A program made the position numbers and the translations under genes. From Gammaproteobacteria bacterium (GTDB lineage Bacteria; Pseudomonadota; Gammaproteobacteria; Enterobacterales; Psychrobiaceae), in contig JABSRU010000005.1 of assembly GCA_013214965.1 (NCBI GenBank), forward strand, positions 62,001 to 126,000: a stretch of DNA of 64,000 nt, given 5' to 3'. The notes under the pieces are model-generated. The model did not search any database and had not been told where the DNA came from. It worked only from the letters and a program-made list of their open reading frames with translations. The first letter of the stretch is position 1. Each line of letters begins with the position of its first letter. This document shows, piece by piece, positions 45,053 to 55,106 of the stretch.

Positions 45053-47074
45053 CTATAATGACTGACAGAGTTCGCTGCTAAGCTTATTATTACATTTAAA
45101 GATAATTTTTAATCGTAATGAATTACTTTGTGTGATTGCTTTTTTGTATAGCTCAATAGCCTTTTGGGGATGATCTTGAGTATGCATTTCTGCTAAGTTT
45201 ATACTTCCCCAAACATGTCCATGGTGAGATGACTTTTTAAAATATTCTAATGCCATTTCGTTTGATTGTATAACATCAACACCTTTTAGATAAAATCGGC
45301 CTAAGGTATTCATTGCCATAGCATCACCATTTTCTGCAGCTTTTTGATACCACTCTAAAGCTTGGTTTATATCTTTATCGACGCCATAGCCATAGTTATA
45401 CAAATAACCCAAATTGTACTGTGCCCTTGGTAATCCCTTATCTGCTGCAGCCTTATAATATGTATAAGCAATGTTATGATCTTGCTCAACACCTAAGCCT
45501 AAATCGAAAATGTAGCCAATATTCGCAATGCAGTCTAAGTTCCCCCTGAGGGCACAAAGATTAAACCATAACAGTGCTATATTGTAATCTTTATACACGG
45601 CTTTACCTTCCATGTTAAACCAGCCCACTTTAAATTGGGCCGGTTGATACCATCGTATTGCTGCTTCTTGATAGTTGATAAATGCTTTAGTGAGATCCTT
45701 TGTGCCGAAATGGCCAAACTGATAAGCGACGCCTAATTTGAAGTAAGCTCCTGGTACTCCCTGCTCGGCGGCTTGTTCTAACCAATGCTTAGCTAGATTC
45801 ATGTCTTGTTGTTTTGTATAGTGCATCGCTAAAATATACTGTGATAGTGCATGACCTTTTTTCGATAATAGCTCTAACCGTTCTGTGAATTGTTGTTTAT
45901 TGATTTTTTTATCACTATAAGATTTTTGTACTAAAAAATATTTAGCATCAGTATTTCCTTGGCTTGCTGATTTCTCCATCGCTTTGACTGCTGATCCGGT
46001 ATCTACATCAGCGAGATAACCCGAATAAAAATAATTTGCTAATTTGTACCAAGCTTTACCGGGTTCTAATCTTGGGCTGATAGTCTTCATTAGCTCATTG
46101 CTTAATTCTTTATCGGGTTCAACATCTATTCCTTGATGGTATAAATAGGCTAATAGAATATGTGCGTCGATCAAGTCTAACTCAGCCGCTTGAATTAAAA
46201 ATTCGCTACAGCTGTGTTTATTGAGACTTGCTAGTTCACTCGATTTTAATAAGCAAAGTTTAGCCAATTCATAATTTGCTTTTGCGCTACCAACAGCAAT
46301 GGCAGAGAGATAAAAATTAGCGGCTTTGTTGTATTCTTTTGCTGCAATGGCAGCTGCGGCTTCAGCCATGTTAGCGGTATAAGTCGATTGAGTTAGCGTT
46401 TTCAACACCAGAGAATAAAGTTGATCGTCTAAGCCAAGAAAAGGAAACTGGACACCTGACAATGCGTGGTAAAGTCGCATATTATCAAAATAAAAAGTGC
46501 GTTGAATGTTGGTTTCTTGCTCGTTGGCGACAATAACGTAATAGAGAGCGTGTCTGTTGGCTCTAAATTCACTATATTGATCGACAATTGTATAACCCGA
46601 CAACTCGATAATATCCTCTGCATCACCTGCCGTAGGCACTTCATAAGCTGAATAAAAACTTTCGCCACTTTTACTCGATAAAACGCCATTTAATAAGAAA
46701 CTAACAATATTATTATGATTGTTAGCAAGTGCAGGTAAGCCTTGTGATTCATAACATTCAGCCGCGGTTAAATGAGGGTTTATTGACCATACATTTAAAC
46801 CAGTCAGAGCCTGCCAATCAATATCAGTACAGATTAATGTACCAGCTTCAAGTGCATTTATATTTTGCTGATATTGTTCAAATTGAATGCCGGTATTATG
46901 CGCTTGGCTTGATTGTAAATAGGTGTTCCAAAACTTCAAGTAACTGACTGAGTCTGGGTCTTGTGTGATTTGTTCGATTAACTGGTTTAATTCCATATCT
47001 GGAGTGGGTTGATGAGTCGTTGTTTTACAACCTGAAAGCAGTAATATTATTAAGATTAAACGCCAGACCATCAT
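45053..47074 (-). CDS. Sel1-repeat lipoprotein
   Basis: A 673-residue lipoprotein. Signal peptide with lipobox ILLLSGC (Cys at about 16). From about residue 235 on there are many Sel1-like repeats of the form A-x-x-x-L-G-x-x-Y-x-x-G-x-G-V, for example NLGYLYNYGYGVDKDINQALEWYQKAAENGDAMAMNTLG. Such proteins act as scaffolds in the periplasm or outer membrane. The gene starts one base after the stop of the upstream DUF3857 gene, and its Shine-Dalgarno AAGGAAG lies inside that gene, so they form an operon. Confidence 0.82.
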   Translation of the reverse strand: MMVWRLILIILLLSGCKTTTHQPTPDMELNQLIEQITQDPDSVSYLKFWNTYLQSSQAHNTGIQFEQYQQNINALEAGTLICTDIDWQALTGLNVWSINPHLTAAECYESQGLPALANNHNNIVSFLLNGVLSSKSGESFYSAYEVPTAGDAEDIIELSGYTIVDQYSEFRANRHALYYVIVANEQETNIQRTFYFDNMRLYHALSGVQFPFLGLDDQLYSLVLKTLTQSTYTANMAEAAAAIAAKEYNKAANFYLSAIAVGSAKANYELAKLCLLKSSELASLNKHSCSEFLIQAAELDLIDAHILLAYLYHQGIDVEPDKELSNELMKTISPRLEPGKAWYKLANYFYSGYLADVDTGSAVKAMEKSASQGNTDAKYFLVQKSYSDKKINKQQFTERLELLSKKGHALSQYILAMHYTKQQDMNLAKHWLEQAAEQGVPGAYFKLGVAYQFGHFGTKDLTKAFINYQEAAIRWYQPAQFKVGWFNMEGKAVYKDYNIALLWFNLCALRGNLDCIANIGYIFDLGLGVEQDHNIAYTYYKAAADKGLPRAQYNLGYLYNYGYGVDKDINQALEWYQKAAENGDAMAMNTLGRFYLKGVDVIQSNEMALEYFKKSSHHGHVWGSINLAEMHTQDHPQKAIELYKKAITQSNSLRLKIIFKCNNKLSSELCQSL

Positions 47075-47075
47075 A

Positions 47076-49097
47076 TTAACTTCCTTTTTTCATGAGTTTG
47101 TTAATCAAATTCTTAACTCTGGTTTTGTTCTGTTTGAAATTGGATTTATTGTTTAAATTTTTATTGGTCCAAAACCTAAATGAAAGTAGTCTTTTTGCTG
47201 CTAAGTTCATTCCTAAATATGCTTGGATCATACTTGGCTCAATGTGTTCTATATTGGTTTTATAGTTATATTTAATACCAATAGATTTTTTTTGTTTAGT
47301 TGTGGCAATTTTAAAATCAAAGAATTCATTATTAAGATTTTTTTCTTGTAAATTTTGATGCCAAAGTAGATGAGTGTTTTCTGAAAAATTGATGGTTATA
47401 TTATGATTGACAGCGACCGGGTGTAGCATTTGGAAAGGAGCCTTTCGATCGACCACTTTCGGTGATTCAAGATATTCAGATAAAGAAAAAGCATAGATTT
47501 CGTACTCGTTTCTTCCAGCCGATTGCGTGGCTGCCATTGTTGAGTTGAATTGAAAATGAAGAGATACCTTATTGTCTAATACATTGTCTTCGAATGTGAC
47601 TAATTGTTGTTGTGTCGTTGCTCGATAATACCGAGAGTAAAGCTCTTGATAATCTTTGGTTACTATTTTAGGGCCGTAATTCTTGAAATAAGAGCGTATT
47701 TGATCTGCTCTCCAACCACTAAACGTCATCTTACTCGTGATAGTTAAATAATTTTTTTTGTTATCTATATCAAAAATCTCAGAGAAATCTATTGTGGCAT
47801 TAAGAGATTGAGCACCGTCGACTTCTGCTATTTTTGTTAATTTGTTTTCACTGTTTTTTAAAATTAAACCATACTCATACTCTGGTAATGTCATGTTATT
47901 CAAACTGCCTGCTTGATCCGTTATAGTCGCATCAACCCAGTAGCGTTTATTGTTGAGTTCAAAGACCGTAATCACATGATTAAATGCTGCAGGGGAGGGA
48001 AGAAGCTTCAGCAAACGTCTCTTTTTATAGCTCGAAACAAGAACCGGATACGCTTTAATCCCTAGAGTACGTAGCATCGAAACTAATAACACCGATTTAT
48101 CTTTGCAGTCACCATAGCGACGTTTAATTGTCTCAGTAGGGAAACTCGGTTTGTGTGAGTTTTCACCTAATTCTATCCCGAAATAACGTATATCATCTTG
48201 TACATAATTGATAATACGTTCGACTGTTTGTTTGATGCTGGAATTATCTTGGGTTAAATCTTGGACAAGCGCATTGATCTTGTTTGTTGGCATATATTTA
48301 TCTTGATAAAGAGGAAGTGCCCAATCGACGACCCCGGCCCAAGTTTTATATTCGGAGTATTCAATGAAATCGTAAGGCGTAAACCAAGTTGGCGCGCTGT
48401 CGTCGGGCGTAATTGCTGGCGCATCATTTAAGTTAATATTGTACTCATATTGATTACCTTGTTGAATGGTCTTTAATTGTTCAATTCTTGAACTGTTAAA
48501 GTAAATCGGTGTTCCTGAGGTCAGTAATCTAAAGTTCATCAATTGTACTGGTGCGTGCCAACTTAACATTGAGCCGCCAAAAGATTTATCACCCATGACG
48601 GGATTTTCACCAATAATACTATAACTATAGCTTAATATATCTCCCACCCTCAAATCTTCAATAATGAATAAAGCAGACCATGACTCGCTATATAATTTAC
48701 TATTTAATTCTTGTTCTTGTTGAAATAATTTGAATTTATTACGTTGCAATTTGTGGATTACTTTTCCTGCTCGCTCTATTTCGATGGTATGAAAAATGAG
48801 ACGTTGAAAAGCCGGTAAATAATTTACTTGTATTTCTGATATTTCAGATATGCCTTGAGCATTATTGATTTTGGCAGATAGCTCATAAAAGTTAACGAGT
48901 TCGGGTTTGTTTAAATTCACTTGATGGCTTGAGTAAAAGTGAGAAGTAGGTAAAGGACTATCAGGTATGTCAGTTTTGATTGGCTGTTTTTTTACCCAAG
49001 CCGGATAGGTATCAACGTTAAAGTGAGTCGGTAATTCCCCTGCGTGGATGCCTGCCATGAATAGAATTAAAAACCCCAAAATAATACACCGATTCAT
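47076..49097 (-). CDS. DUF3857 / transglutaminase-like secreted protein
   Basis: A protein of about 673 residues. Signal peptide up to about IHAGE, then a DUF3857 domain (about 50-210), then a transglutaminase-like cysteine protease domain with the triad visible: Cys in RYGDCKDKS, His in FNHVITVFEL and Asp in YWVDATI. A beta-rich C-terminal region follows. I prefer ATG at 49097, which has AGGAAG eight bases upstream, over GTG at 49106. Function unknown; periplasmic peptide or amide chemistry is inferred. It leads the two-gene operon with the Sel1 lipoprotein. Confidence 0.82.
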   Translation of the reverse strand: MNRCIILGFLILFMAGIHAGELPTHFNVDTYPAWVKKQPIKTDIPDSPLPTSHFYSSHQVNLNKPELVNFYELSAKINNAQGISEISEIQVNYLPAFQRLIFHTIEIERAGKVIHKLQRNKFKLFQQEQELNSKLYSESWSALFIIEDLRVGDILSYSYSIIGENPVMGDKSFGGSMLSWHAPVQLMNFRLLTSGTPIYFNSSRIEQLKTIQQGNQYEYNINLNDAPAITPDDSAPTWFTPYDFIEYSEYKTWAGVVDWALPLYQDKYMPTNKINALVQDLTQDNSSIKQTVERIINYVQDDIRYFGIELGENSHKPSFPTETIKRRYGDCKDKSVLLVSMLRTLGIKAYPVLVSSYKKRRLLKLLPSPAAFNHVITVFELNNKRYWVDATITDQAGSLNNMTLPEYEYGLILKNSENKLTKIAEVDGAQSLNATIDFSEIFDIDNKKNYLTITSKMTFSGWRADQIRSYFKNYGPKIVTKDYQELYSRYYRATTQQQLVTFEDNVLDNKVSLHFQFNSTMAATQSAGRNEYEIYAFSLSEYLESPKVVDRKAPFQMLHPVAVNHNITINFSENTHLLWHQNLQEKNLNNEFFDFKIATTKQKKSIGIKYNYKTNIEHIEPSMIQAYLGMNLAAKRLLSFRFWTNKNLNNKSNFKQNKTRVKNLINKLMKKGS

Positions 49098-49500
49098 AAT
49101 ATACACTTCCTATGCAATTAAAAATGAACTAATAAGCTAAGGATAGTACTTTATTTCTTAGAGTTTCCTATCTTTTGTATTAAAAATGACAATAACGTTG
49201 GTTGATATAATCAACCTTCGGTAAATATAGACAATTGGAGATGTATCACCCCGAGTTCAGTAAGGTTCTATATTTCTCAATAAAGTATTATTACGATCGC
49301 AATATCTGTTATTTTAAATTTGAGTATCCAATATTTTTTTCATTGAAAGATGATTGATTATGAGTGACAGGTCTCATTTTTAAGTAGCAGATAATCGCTG
49401 TCGGATGATAATGATGTTTTATTCGTCGATATAAAATGTATTGAGTGTTGTAAGGGGACAAACTATTATTGTCTATATTAAGTTTGATATGGTCAATTTT
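49098..49500. other. Divergent intergenic region
   Basis: This 403-base gap holds the leader of the DUF3857 operon on the minus strand. At 49200-49216 lies the perfect inverted repeat GGTTGAT-ATA-ATCAACC, a possible operator or terminator. The rest is AT-rich with no convincing ORF or RNA. Confidence 0.45.
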
Positions 49501-50430
49501 ATGATGAAACGGATTATTCTTATAATTTTATACAGTGTTAGTAGCATAGCCTCGGCCAGTCAAATCGATTTTGTGATCCCTGGTGCCGTTGGTGGTGGCT
49601 GGGATTTAACGGCTCGGAAAATAGGAGAAACATTACACGATAATGGCGTTATTACTCCACCACGTTATGTCAATTTTTCCGGTGCAGGAGGAGGGCGGGC
49701 ACTGATGGAATTTTTGAAAAATCCTCAATATGGAAAAAACAGTTTAATGATTCAGTCTCTGCCATTAATATTGAGAAACATTAACGGTATAGTGCCCTAT
49801 GGCTTTCGTGAATTAAGTCCCGTATGTGTTGTTATGGCAGAATATCAAGTCATTGTTGTTCCTGTTGGATCTCCCATTAAATCGTTGTCGGACTTACTCA
49901 GTCTCATAAAACAAGATTACGCAAAAAATAGGATATTAGGGGGCTCATCGAAGGGCAGTCTTGACCATCTTACAATATCTTTAATTATTAAGGCGGCTGA
50001 TATTAATCAGGTTAGATATATCGCCAGTAATGGTGGGGCTCATGCATTAAAACGTTTATATCAAGATGATGCAGTTGCTTTGGTTACCGGATATGGTGAG
50101 GTAGTAGATGAAGTTAAGGCTAAACAATTAAGAGTTATTGCTATCACCGCAGATAAGCAAATACCAGGTACGAATATACCAACGGCAAAAGAGCTTGGCT
50201 ACGATGTTGTTTTATTTAATTGGCGCGGTTTGTTTGCTAAACCATCAATCGCTCCTAACGTACTACAGCAGTATATCTCGATGTTAAAAGCGATGACAAA
50301 AACCCAGCGTTGGCATACTGTTCGTCAAAAACTTGGTTGGGATGACCTGCTTATTTGTGGTCAAGCTATGCAACAATTTTTAATTGAGCAAGAGTCTCTA
50401 GCTAAAGAGCGATTAACGTCGATTGAGTAA
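49501..50430 (+). CDS. TctC-type tricarboxylate transporter substrate-binding protein, orphan
   Basis: A 309-residue periplasmic solute-binding protein (signal peptide ending near SSIASAS). It has the Bug/TctC fold with FVIPGAVGGGWDLTARKIGE, the VNFSGAGGGRALMEFL loop, and GGSSKGSLDHLTISLI. Such proteins bind carboxylates such as citrate or tartrate. No TctA or TctB membrane subunit gene is next to it, so it is an orphan or serves as a sensor input. The start is uncertain: TTG at 49441 and ATG at 49489 are also in frame, but ATG at 49501 gives the best signal peptide. Confidence 0.8.
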   Translation: MMKRIILIILYSVSSIASASQIDFVIPGAVGGGWDLTARKIGETLHDNGVITPPRYVNFSGAGGGRALMEFLKNPQYGKNSLMIQSLPLILRNINGIVPYGFRELSPVCVVMAEYQVIVVPVGSPIKSLSDLLSLIKQDYAKNRILGGSSKGSLDHLTISLIIKAADINQVRYIASNGGAHALKRLYQDDAVALVTGYGEVVDEVKAKQLRVIAITADKQIPGTNIPTAKELGYDVVLFNWRGLFAKPSIAPNVLQQYISMLKAMTKTQRWHTVRQKLGWDDLLICGQAMQQFLIEQESLAKERLTSIE

Positions 50431-50450
50431 CTCGTCTTAATAAGGCGAGT
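50430..50450. terminator. Weak hairpin between convergent genes
   Basis: ACTCG-TC-TT and AAG-G-CGAGT (50430-50450) pair, overlapping the ends of the tctC-type and lpxM genes. No clear T-run. Confidence 0.4.
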
Positions 50451-51378
50451 CTTCCCCGGGGGGCCGAGTTTTGAATATCCGCAGCATCCACATGTATTGG
50501 CTGATATCTTTGCTGATCATATCTTCAACCAATTTATTTAAAAATAATGCCTCAGCTTCTTTTGAGCAACCGGCGGTGCAATCGAGTGGCTCTTCAATGG
50601 TTAAATTGAATTTATGAGCGGTTCTGTCGTAAGCAATATAGAGTGGCACAATCACGCCATTGGTTGCTTTGGCGATGCGAGACAATACGGGTAACGCTGC
50701 TTTGGTGGTATCAAAGAATGGTGCCAGTTCAGATTTTTCTGGGCCATGATCCTCATCAGGTAAATAGAACAAGCTTTTACCTTCTTTGGCGCCTTTTATC
50801 ATCACGCGAAGGCCTCCTTCGCGAACATAAACACGATCACAAAAACGAGAACGTTGTTTCATCGACATCCAGTTATACATTGGGTTTTTATGGCGATTTG
50901 CCATAGTAACCAATGGCACGCCTCTCGCAAGTAGTGATACGCCATTAAATTCTAAACCCCAAAAATGTGGCGCAATAAAAATGGCGATTTTTCCTTGATC
51001 GATAATATTTTGATAACGCTCCCAACCATGAACTTCAGCACGGTTACGAATATATGCTTTGGAGCGAAAAACTAATTCCCCTTGAGCCAATAAACAGATC
51101 ATCGCAATCTCAATATTTTGACGAATTAAGTCATCACGTTGCGCTTGATCTAAATGATGAAAGCATAGCTTAAGGTTAGCATTAACAATTCGTACTGGTT
51201 TTTTTGCAAATTTGAAGACCAAGGCCGCTAGTTTAACCGCAAACCAGTCTCTAATACGCGGTGGTACGAAGGCGAAAAATGACACTAGCCCAATAATAAA
51301 CCAAGTACTCCAATATTTAGGATGCAGCCATGCCCATTCAAAAGGTTGTCTGAAAATATACTTATCTAAACTGCTCAT
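50437..51378 (-). CDS. lpxM: Lipid A myristoyl/lauroyl acyltransferase (LpxM type)
   Basis: A 313-residue inner-membrane acyltransferase of the LpxL/LpxM family, adding a secondary acyl chain to lipid A. A transmembrane segment lies near residues 20-40. The catalytic HX4(D/E) motif is HFWGLE, and the segment PDEDHGPEKSELAPFFDTTK is typical of LpxM rather than LpxL, as is the KTRPPGE C-terminus. It converges on the tctC-type gene. Confidence 0.88.
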   Translation of the reverse strand: MSSLDKYIFRQPFEWAWLHPKYWSTWFIIGLVSFFAFVPPRIRDWFAVKLAALVFKFAKKPVRIVNANLKLCFHHLDQAQRDDLIRQNIEIAMICLLAQGELVFRSKAYIRNRAEVHGWERYQNIIDQGKIAIFIAPHFWGLEFNGVSLLARGVPLVTMANRHKNPMYNWMSMKQRSRFCDRVYVREGGLRVMIKGAKEGKSLFYLPDEDHGPEKSELAPFFDTTKAALPVLSRIAKATNGVIVPLYIAYDRTAHKFNLTIEEPLDCTAGCSKEAEALFLNKLVEDMISKDISQYMWMLRIFKTRPPGEDSPY

Positions 51379-51438
51379 TAATATTGCTTATCTCTTTAGT
51401 TGATGAAGGTAGTATAAACATGTTTTTTATTTGTTGTA

Positions 51439-53922
51439 CTATTTTGCCATTTTCTTTTTGACCCGATTAGTTGGCATGGCAACGCTGGGATCCTCTGGCC
51501 AATAATGCCGTGGATAGCGACCTTTCATATCTTTTTTGACCAATTGATAGCTGCCGTGCCAAAAATTAGCTAAATCTTGAGTTAATTGCAGCGGTCGCAT
51601 CGCCGGTGATAATAGTTCGACCAGTAAAATGAATTTTCCTTGGTTAATGCTAGGGTTAATCATGATGCCGAACATCTCTTGAATGCGAACCGACAATTTC
51701 ACGTGATTAGTATCACTATAATCTAATCGGACATTGGTGCCGGTCGCAACGCGATAATGGCTAGGGAATTGTTGGTTAAGCTGTTGTTGCTGCTTGTAAT
51801 CTAAACGTGATAATAATGCATCACTGATGTTGATTTGTTTCAGTGCGCTAAGTTTTTTTGCGTCATTGAAGTAGGGTTGTAACCATTGTGACAACTGCGC
51901 TAACAGCGCGCTTTCGCTGTAATCTGGCCAGTGTTGATTATCTTGTTGATGGGCAAAGTTAAGTCGATTTAATAATTGGCTGTCAGCTTTGGTGAGTCCT
52001 AAGTAACTTAAGCCTTTGGCTTGAACTCCAGCGATTAAAGCTTGTTCAAATTGTATGCGGTCAATCAGAGTTAAGGGCTGTTGTTTAACGACAATACGGC
52101 CAATTTTTGTTTGTTGTAGTGCCAATACCTTATCTGCTTTGTCATCCCATTTCATCAGTTGTTGCTCACTAAAATGCTCAGGGCTAAGAGATTCTAGTTG
52201 TTTAAGATTAAGACTTGCAGCTAAAAATATTCGTCCTTCATTACCACTGCTACCAAAACTCATTAAGTCAGCAATCACGATATATGGCTCACTTAATTCA
52301 CTGTTATCGTTCATTGAAGCGCCGTAACCATTGGCCAATAAATATTTTTCACCATCAACGGTGGCATGGCGACGTTGTGCGATGCGATCGGGAAAAGCTT
52401 GTGCCAATAACAAGCCACATTGTTCGCTACTGAGATCGGAGAGTTCCAGAGGCTTAACCGCCAGTTTTTTTAAATATTTCTTGGCTTGGGTTAATGCTTG
52501 TTGTTGATTAAAACTACGATTACCGCCCTGAATTAGAGAACTAATATGGCTGGCGATATCAATGCGGTTTAATAACACGCCACCTTGTTCTAATACCGCA
52601 GCAAGATAACAACTCAATGGCGCTAAATGCTGGTTTTGGGCCCATAGCATCATGTGAGCAATCCGTGGTTCGGTGCCAAATTGATAGAGTTGCTCGCCAT
52701 AGGTAGTGAGTTTAAAGTGTTGATCGATAGCCTTAAATTCGATCAATAATTGCCGAGCTTGATCAAGGTTATGCACCGGTGGTGGATTAAGCCATTGCAG
52801 TTGTGTGGGATCGCTCACTCCCCATTTTGCCAAGTCTAACGCGAGTGATAGCAAATCACTTTGCAGGATCTGCGGTACATCATATTTTGCCAAGCGGCTA
52901 TGCTGCTCTTGTGGCCACAATCGCCAGCAATGGCCCGCTTGAACACGACCTGCTCGACCAGCACGTTGCTCAGCCGAGGCTTGCGAAATTTGTTCTTTGT
53001 TCAGTTTTGTCACGCCATTATTGCGATTAAACACCGCCCGATTGACCAAACCAGAATCAATCACCAAGCTTATCCCTTCAATGGTAATGGAGGTTTCGGC
53101 AATATTAGTCGCTAACACCACTTTGCGCTTATCGCTGGTGGTCGGGGCAATTGCTTGATCTTGTTGCTGTTGGCCCAACTGACCATATAACGGCAAAACG
53201 TCGACATTAGCGGGGAGATGACTTAACGCCGCCGCAACTTTGTTTATTTCGCTAGCGCCGGGTAAAAAAACCAGAATATTACCGGAGTAAAGCTCAAGGG
53301 CTTGTTCAATTAACCGGGTTATTTGTGGTGGTAAGGGCAGCTTTAATTGACGAGGCTTATAGTGTAATTCAACCGGATAACAGCGACCTTGCGCTTCAAT
53401 AATATTCGCCTGTGGCATCAGTTGTTGCAATTGTGCGCCATTAAGCGTGGCTGACATTACCAATAAAGATAAATCATCACGCAGGGCATCTTGTATTTCT
53501 AAACATAATGCCAAGCTGAGATCTGCATGAATACTGCGTTCGTGATATTCATCAAAAATAACTAAGTCAACGTCCGATAACTCCGGATCTTGTTGCAGCA
53601 TTCGGGTTAAAATACCCTCGGTAATGATTTCTAAACGGGTATTATTGCTAACTTTATGATCACCTTTGACCCGGTAACCGACCGTTTGTCCGACACTTTC
53701 CCCCAGTTGCTGCGCAATAAAGCGCGCAATATTACGGGTCGCTAAACGGCGAGGCTCTAACATGATAATTTTTTTGCCACTAAACTTAGCATGCTGTAAT
53801 AATTGCAGCGGTAAGTAAGTGGATTTACCCGCGCCAGGAGGGGCTTGTAAAATGACTTGCGAGTGCGATGTTAGCGCCTGTTCAATTTGTGGTAAAACTT
53901 GGGATATTGGTGGGATTTTCAA
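51439..53922 (-). CDS. hrpB: ATP-dependent RNA helicase HrpB
   Basis: An 827-residue DEAH-box helicase. Walker A is APPGAGKSTYLPLQLL, the DExH box is DEYHERS, followed by SATLNG, TNIAETSITIEGI (motif V) and QRAGRAGR (motif VI). An OB-fold-like C-terminal region and the final KDMKGRYPRHYWPEDP segment are HrpB signatures. The start is TTG at 53922. It is related to mRNA-processing helicases; its substrate in bacteria is not settled. Confidence 0.93.
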   Translation of the reverse strand: MKIPPISQVLPQIEQALTSHSQVILQAPPGAGKSTYLPLQLLQHAKFSGKKIIMLEPRRLATRNIARFIAQQLGESVGQTVGYRVKGDHKVSNNTRLEIITEGILTRMLQQDPELSDVDLVIFDEYHERSIHADLSLALCLEIQDALRDDLSLLVMSATLNGAQLQQLMPQANIIEAQGRCYPVELHYKPRQLKLPLPPQITRLIEQALELYSGNILVFLPGASEINKVAAALSHLPANVDVLPLYGQLGQQQQDQAIAPTTSDKRKVVLATNIAETSITIEGISLVIDSGLVNRAVFNRNNGVTKLNKEQISQASAEQRAGRAGRVQAGHCWRLWPQEQHSRLAKYDVPQILQSDLLSLALDLAKWGVSDPTQLQWLNPPPVHNLDQARQLLIEFKAIDQHFKLTTYGEQLYQFGTEPRIAHMMLWAQNQHLAPLSCYLAAVLEQGGVLLNRIDIASHISSLIQGGNRSFNQQQALTQAKKYLKKLAVKPLELSDLSSEQCGLLLAQAFPDRIAQRRHATVDGEKYLLANGYGASMNDNSELSEPYIVIADLMSFGSSGNEGRIFLAASLNLKQLESLSPEHFSEQQLMKWDDKADKVLALQQTKIGRIVVKQQPLTLIDRIQFEQALIAGVQAKGLSYLGLTKADSQLLNRLNFAHQQDNQHWPDYSESALLAQLSQWLQPYFNDAKKLSALKQINISDALLSRLDYKQQQQLNQQFPSHYRVATGTNVRLDYSDTNHVKLSVRIQEMFGIMINPSINQGKFILLVELLSPAMRPLQLTQDLANFWHGSYQLVKKDMKGRYPRHYWPEDPSVAMPTNRVKKKMAK

Positions 53923-54221
53923 AAAACGACCTGTTAACAGTAAATGCTGCTAACGATAATAACTGCTTAGATTAACGATGTCTAAGTTAAAACGGTCAAC
54001 CGTCTTCATAATTAAAAATGATTATTATTTTACTTTAAATCTCGTCAATTCAGAAACAAAAATTTTCAATGGTCACTGAGTTAGAGGTTAGTGATAGTAT
54101 AGTCTGCCCACGTTTAGGGCTAGTTTAACGGTGCAGCCGGCGACGGCTAAACACCAAAGTGGTCATGGTGCTATAGCTCAAATGCAATTGAGCTATAGCA
54201 CCAAGTTTTAACGGATTTTTA
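53923..54221. other. Intergenic region hrpB / carbonic anhydrase
   Basis: About 300 bases between two minus-strand genes. It holds the hrpB leader, a smaller GC-rich repeat region at 54130-54165, and the perfect hairpin at 54167-54202. No ORF or RNA gene is seen. Confidence 0.5.
54167..54202. terminator. Perfect 15-bp hairpin downstream of the carbonic anhydrase gene
   Basis: Arms GGTGCTATAGCTCAA (54167-54181) and TTGAGCTATAGCACC (54188-54202) match perfectly around a six-base loop, 20 bases after the cah stop on the minus strand. The T-run is weak, so it may be a terminator, a processing site or an operator. Confidence 0.6.
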
Positions 54222-54956
54222 CTACTGTAAAATCACTCGAGCATTAATTGGCTGAACCGGACGATTGGTATTACCGTGCATCATTTTTCTAAACTGCTTA
54301 ATTTGACTCGGGGAAGCTTCTATAGGGTCTTTTAACACAAACCAACGAACACCTTCAGAACAAGGGGGCGTTGTTAATGAGCCGTTAAAACGGAAGTAAT
54401 CTTTAGTGGAAGGCATGAGTACCGAGCTTTTTAAGACACTTTCAAGACTTGCAGTTGCGCCTGCTTCATTTGGCATTTTACGCCAAATCTTTTCCAAATC
54501 TTGATTAATATTACCTTGTTTAAACATCACGCCAATGACCGCTAAACGACCTTCGCTATCGGCATGGACAAAGTGCGCTTCCATCGGGAACGATTGACCA
54601 TTAATGGTGTTTTCACTCGGGGCGTGGAAGTGAAACTGTAACAGCTTAAATTGTCCCGAATCATTACTGAAGGTATTATTACCATCGATATTGACTTGAA
54701 TCGTGTGACCATTATTTAATACATTTGCTCTACTGGCTGAATAGTCAATTCCAAGTGGTGGCAATTGTGATTCTATGGCGCCAGAAATGTCGATGGGTGA
54801 TTGATTAACCCCTGTACTACAAGTGGTGAACTTGGGTGATAACTCTCCCCAATTCTCTGTTCCATGCTTGCCTGAATATTCCCAATTTGTACCAGCTCCT
54901 GCTAAAGCCGTTGCTGATAATGTTGATAAAAACAATGCTGCAACTGTGTATTTCAT
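54222..54956 (-). CDS. Alpha-type carbonic anhydrase, periplasmic
   Basis: A 244-residue secreted enzyme interconverting CO2 and bicarbonate. Signal peptide ends near ATALAG (about 20). Zinc ligands are the two His in QFHFHAPSE and the third in MEAHFVH; NQSPIDI and the TTPPCSEGVRW substrate segment are canonical. Length is as expected for bacterial alpha-CAs. AGGAAG precedes the ATG. It is divergent from ppk. Confidence 0.94.
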   Translation of the reverse strand: MKYTVAALFLSTLSATALAGAGTNWEYSGKHGTENWGELSPKFTTCSTGVNQSPIDISGAIESQLPPLGIDYSASRANVLNNGHTIQVNIDGNNTFSNDSGQFKLLQFHFHAPSENTINGQSFPMEAHFVHADSEGRLAVIGVMFKQGNINQDLEKIWRKMPNEAGATASLESVLKSSVLMPSTKDYFRFNGSLTTPPCSEGVRWFVLKDPIEASPSQIKQFRKMMHGNTNRPVQPINARVILQ

Positions 54957-55106
54957 TAGAGTACTTCCTATAATTAGACCATGACATATTATGTCTCAAA
55001 TTTTAATGTGTCAAATTATATTCATTAAAATGACACCTGAGCGTAACCTAATTGTCATCTCTATTTTTTATGATGAGGTTATTTGATGGCTAAAGGCTAA
55101 TATTAA

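Noticed and set aside
54967-55106. Pho box upstream of ppk
   Set aside because: TGTCAT-like words occur, but not as a pair with the spacing expected for a PhoB site, so no claim is made.
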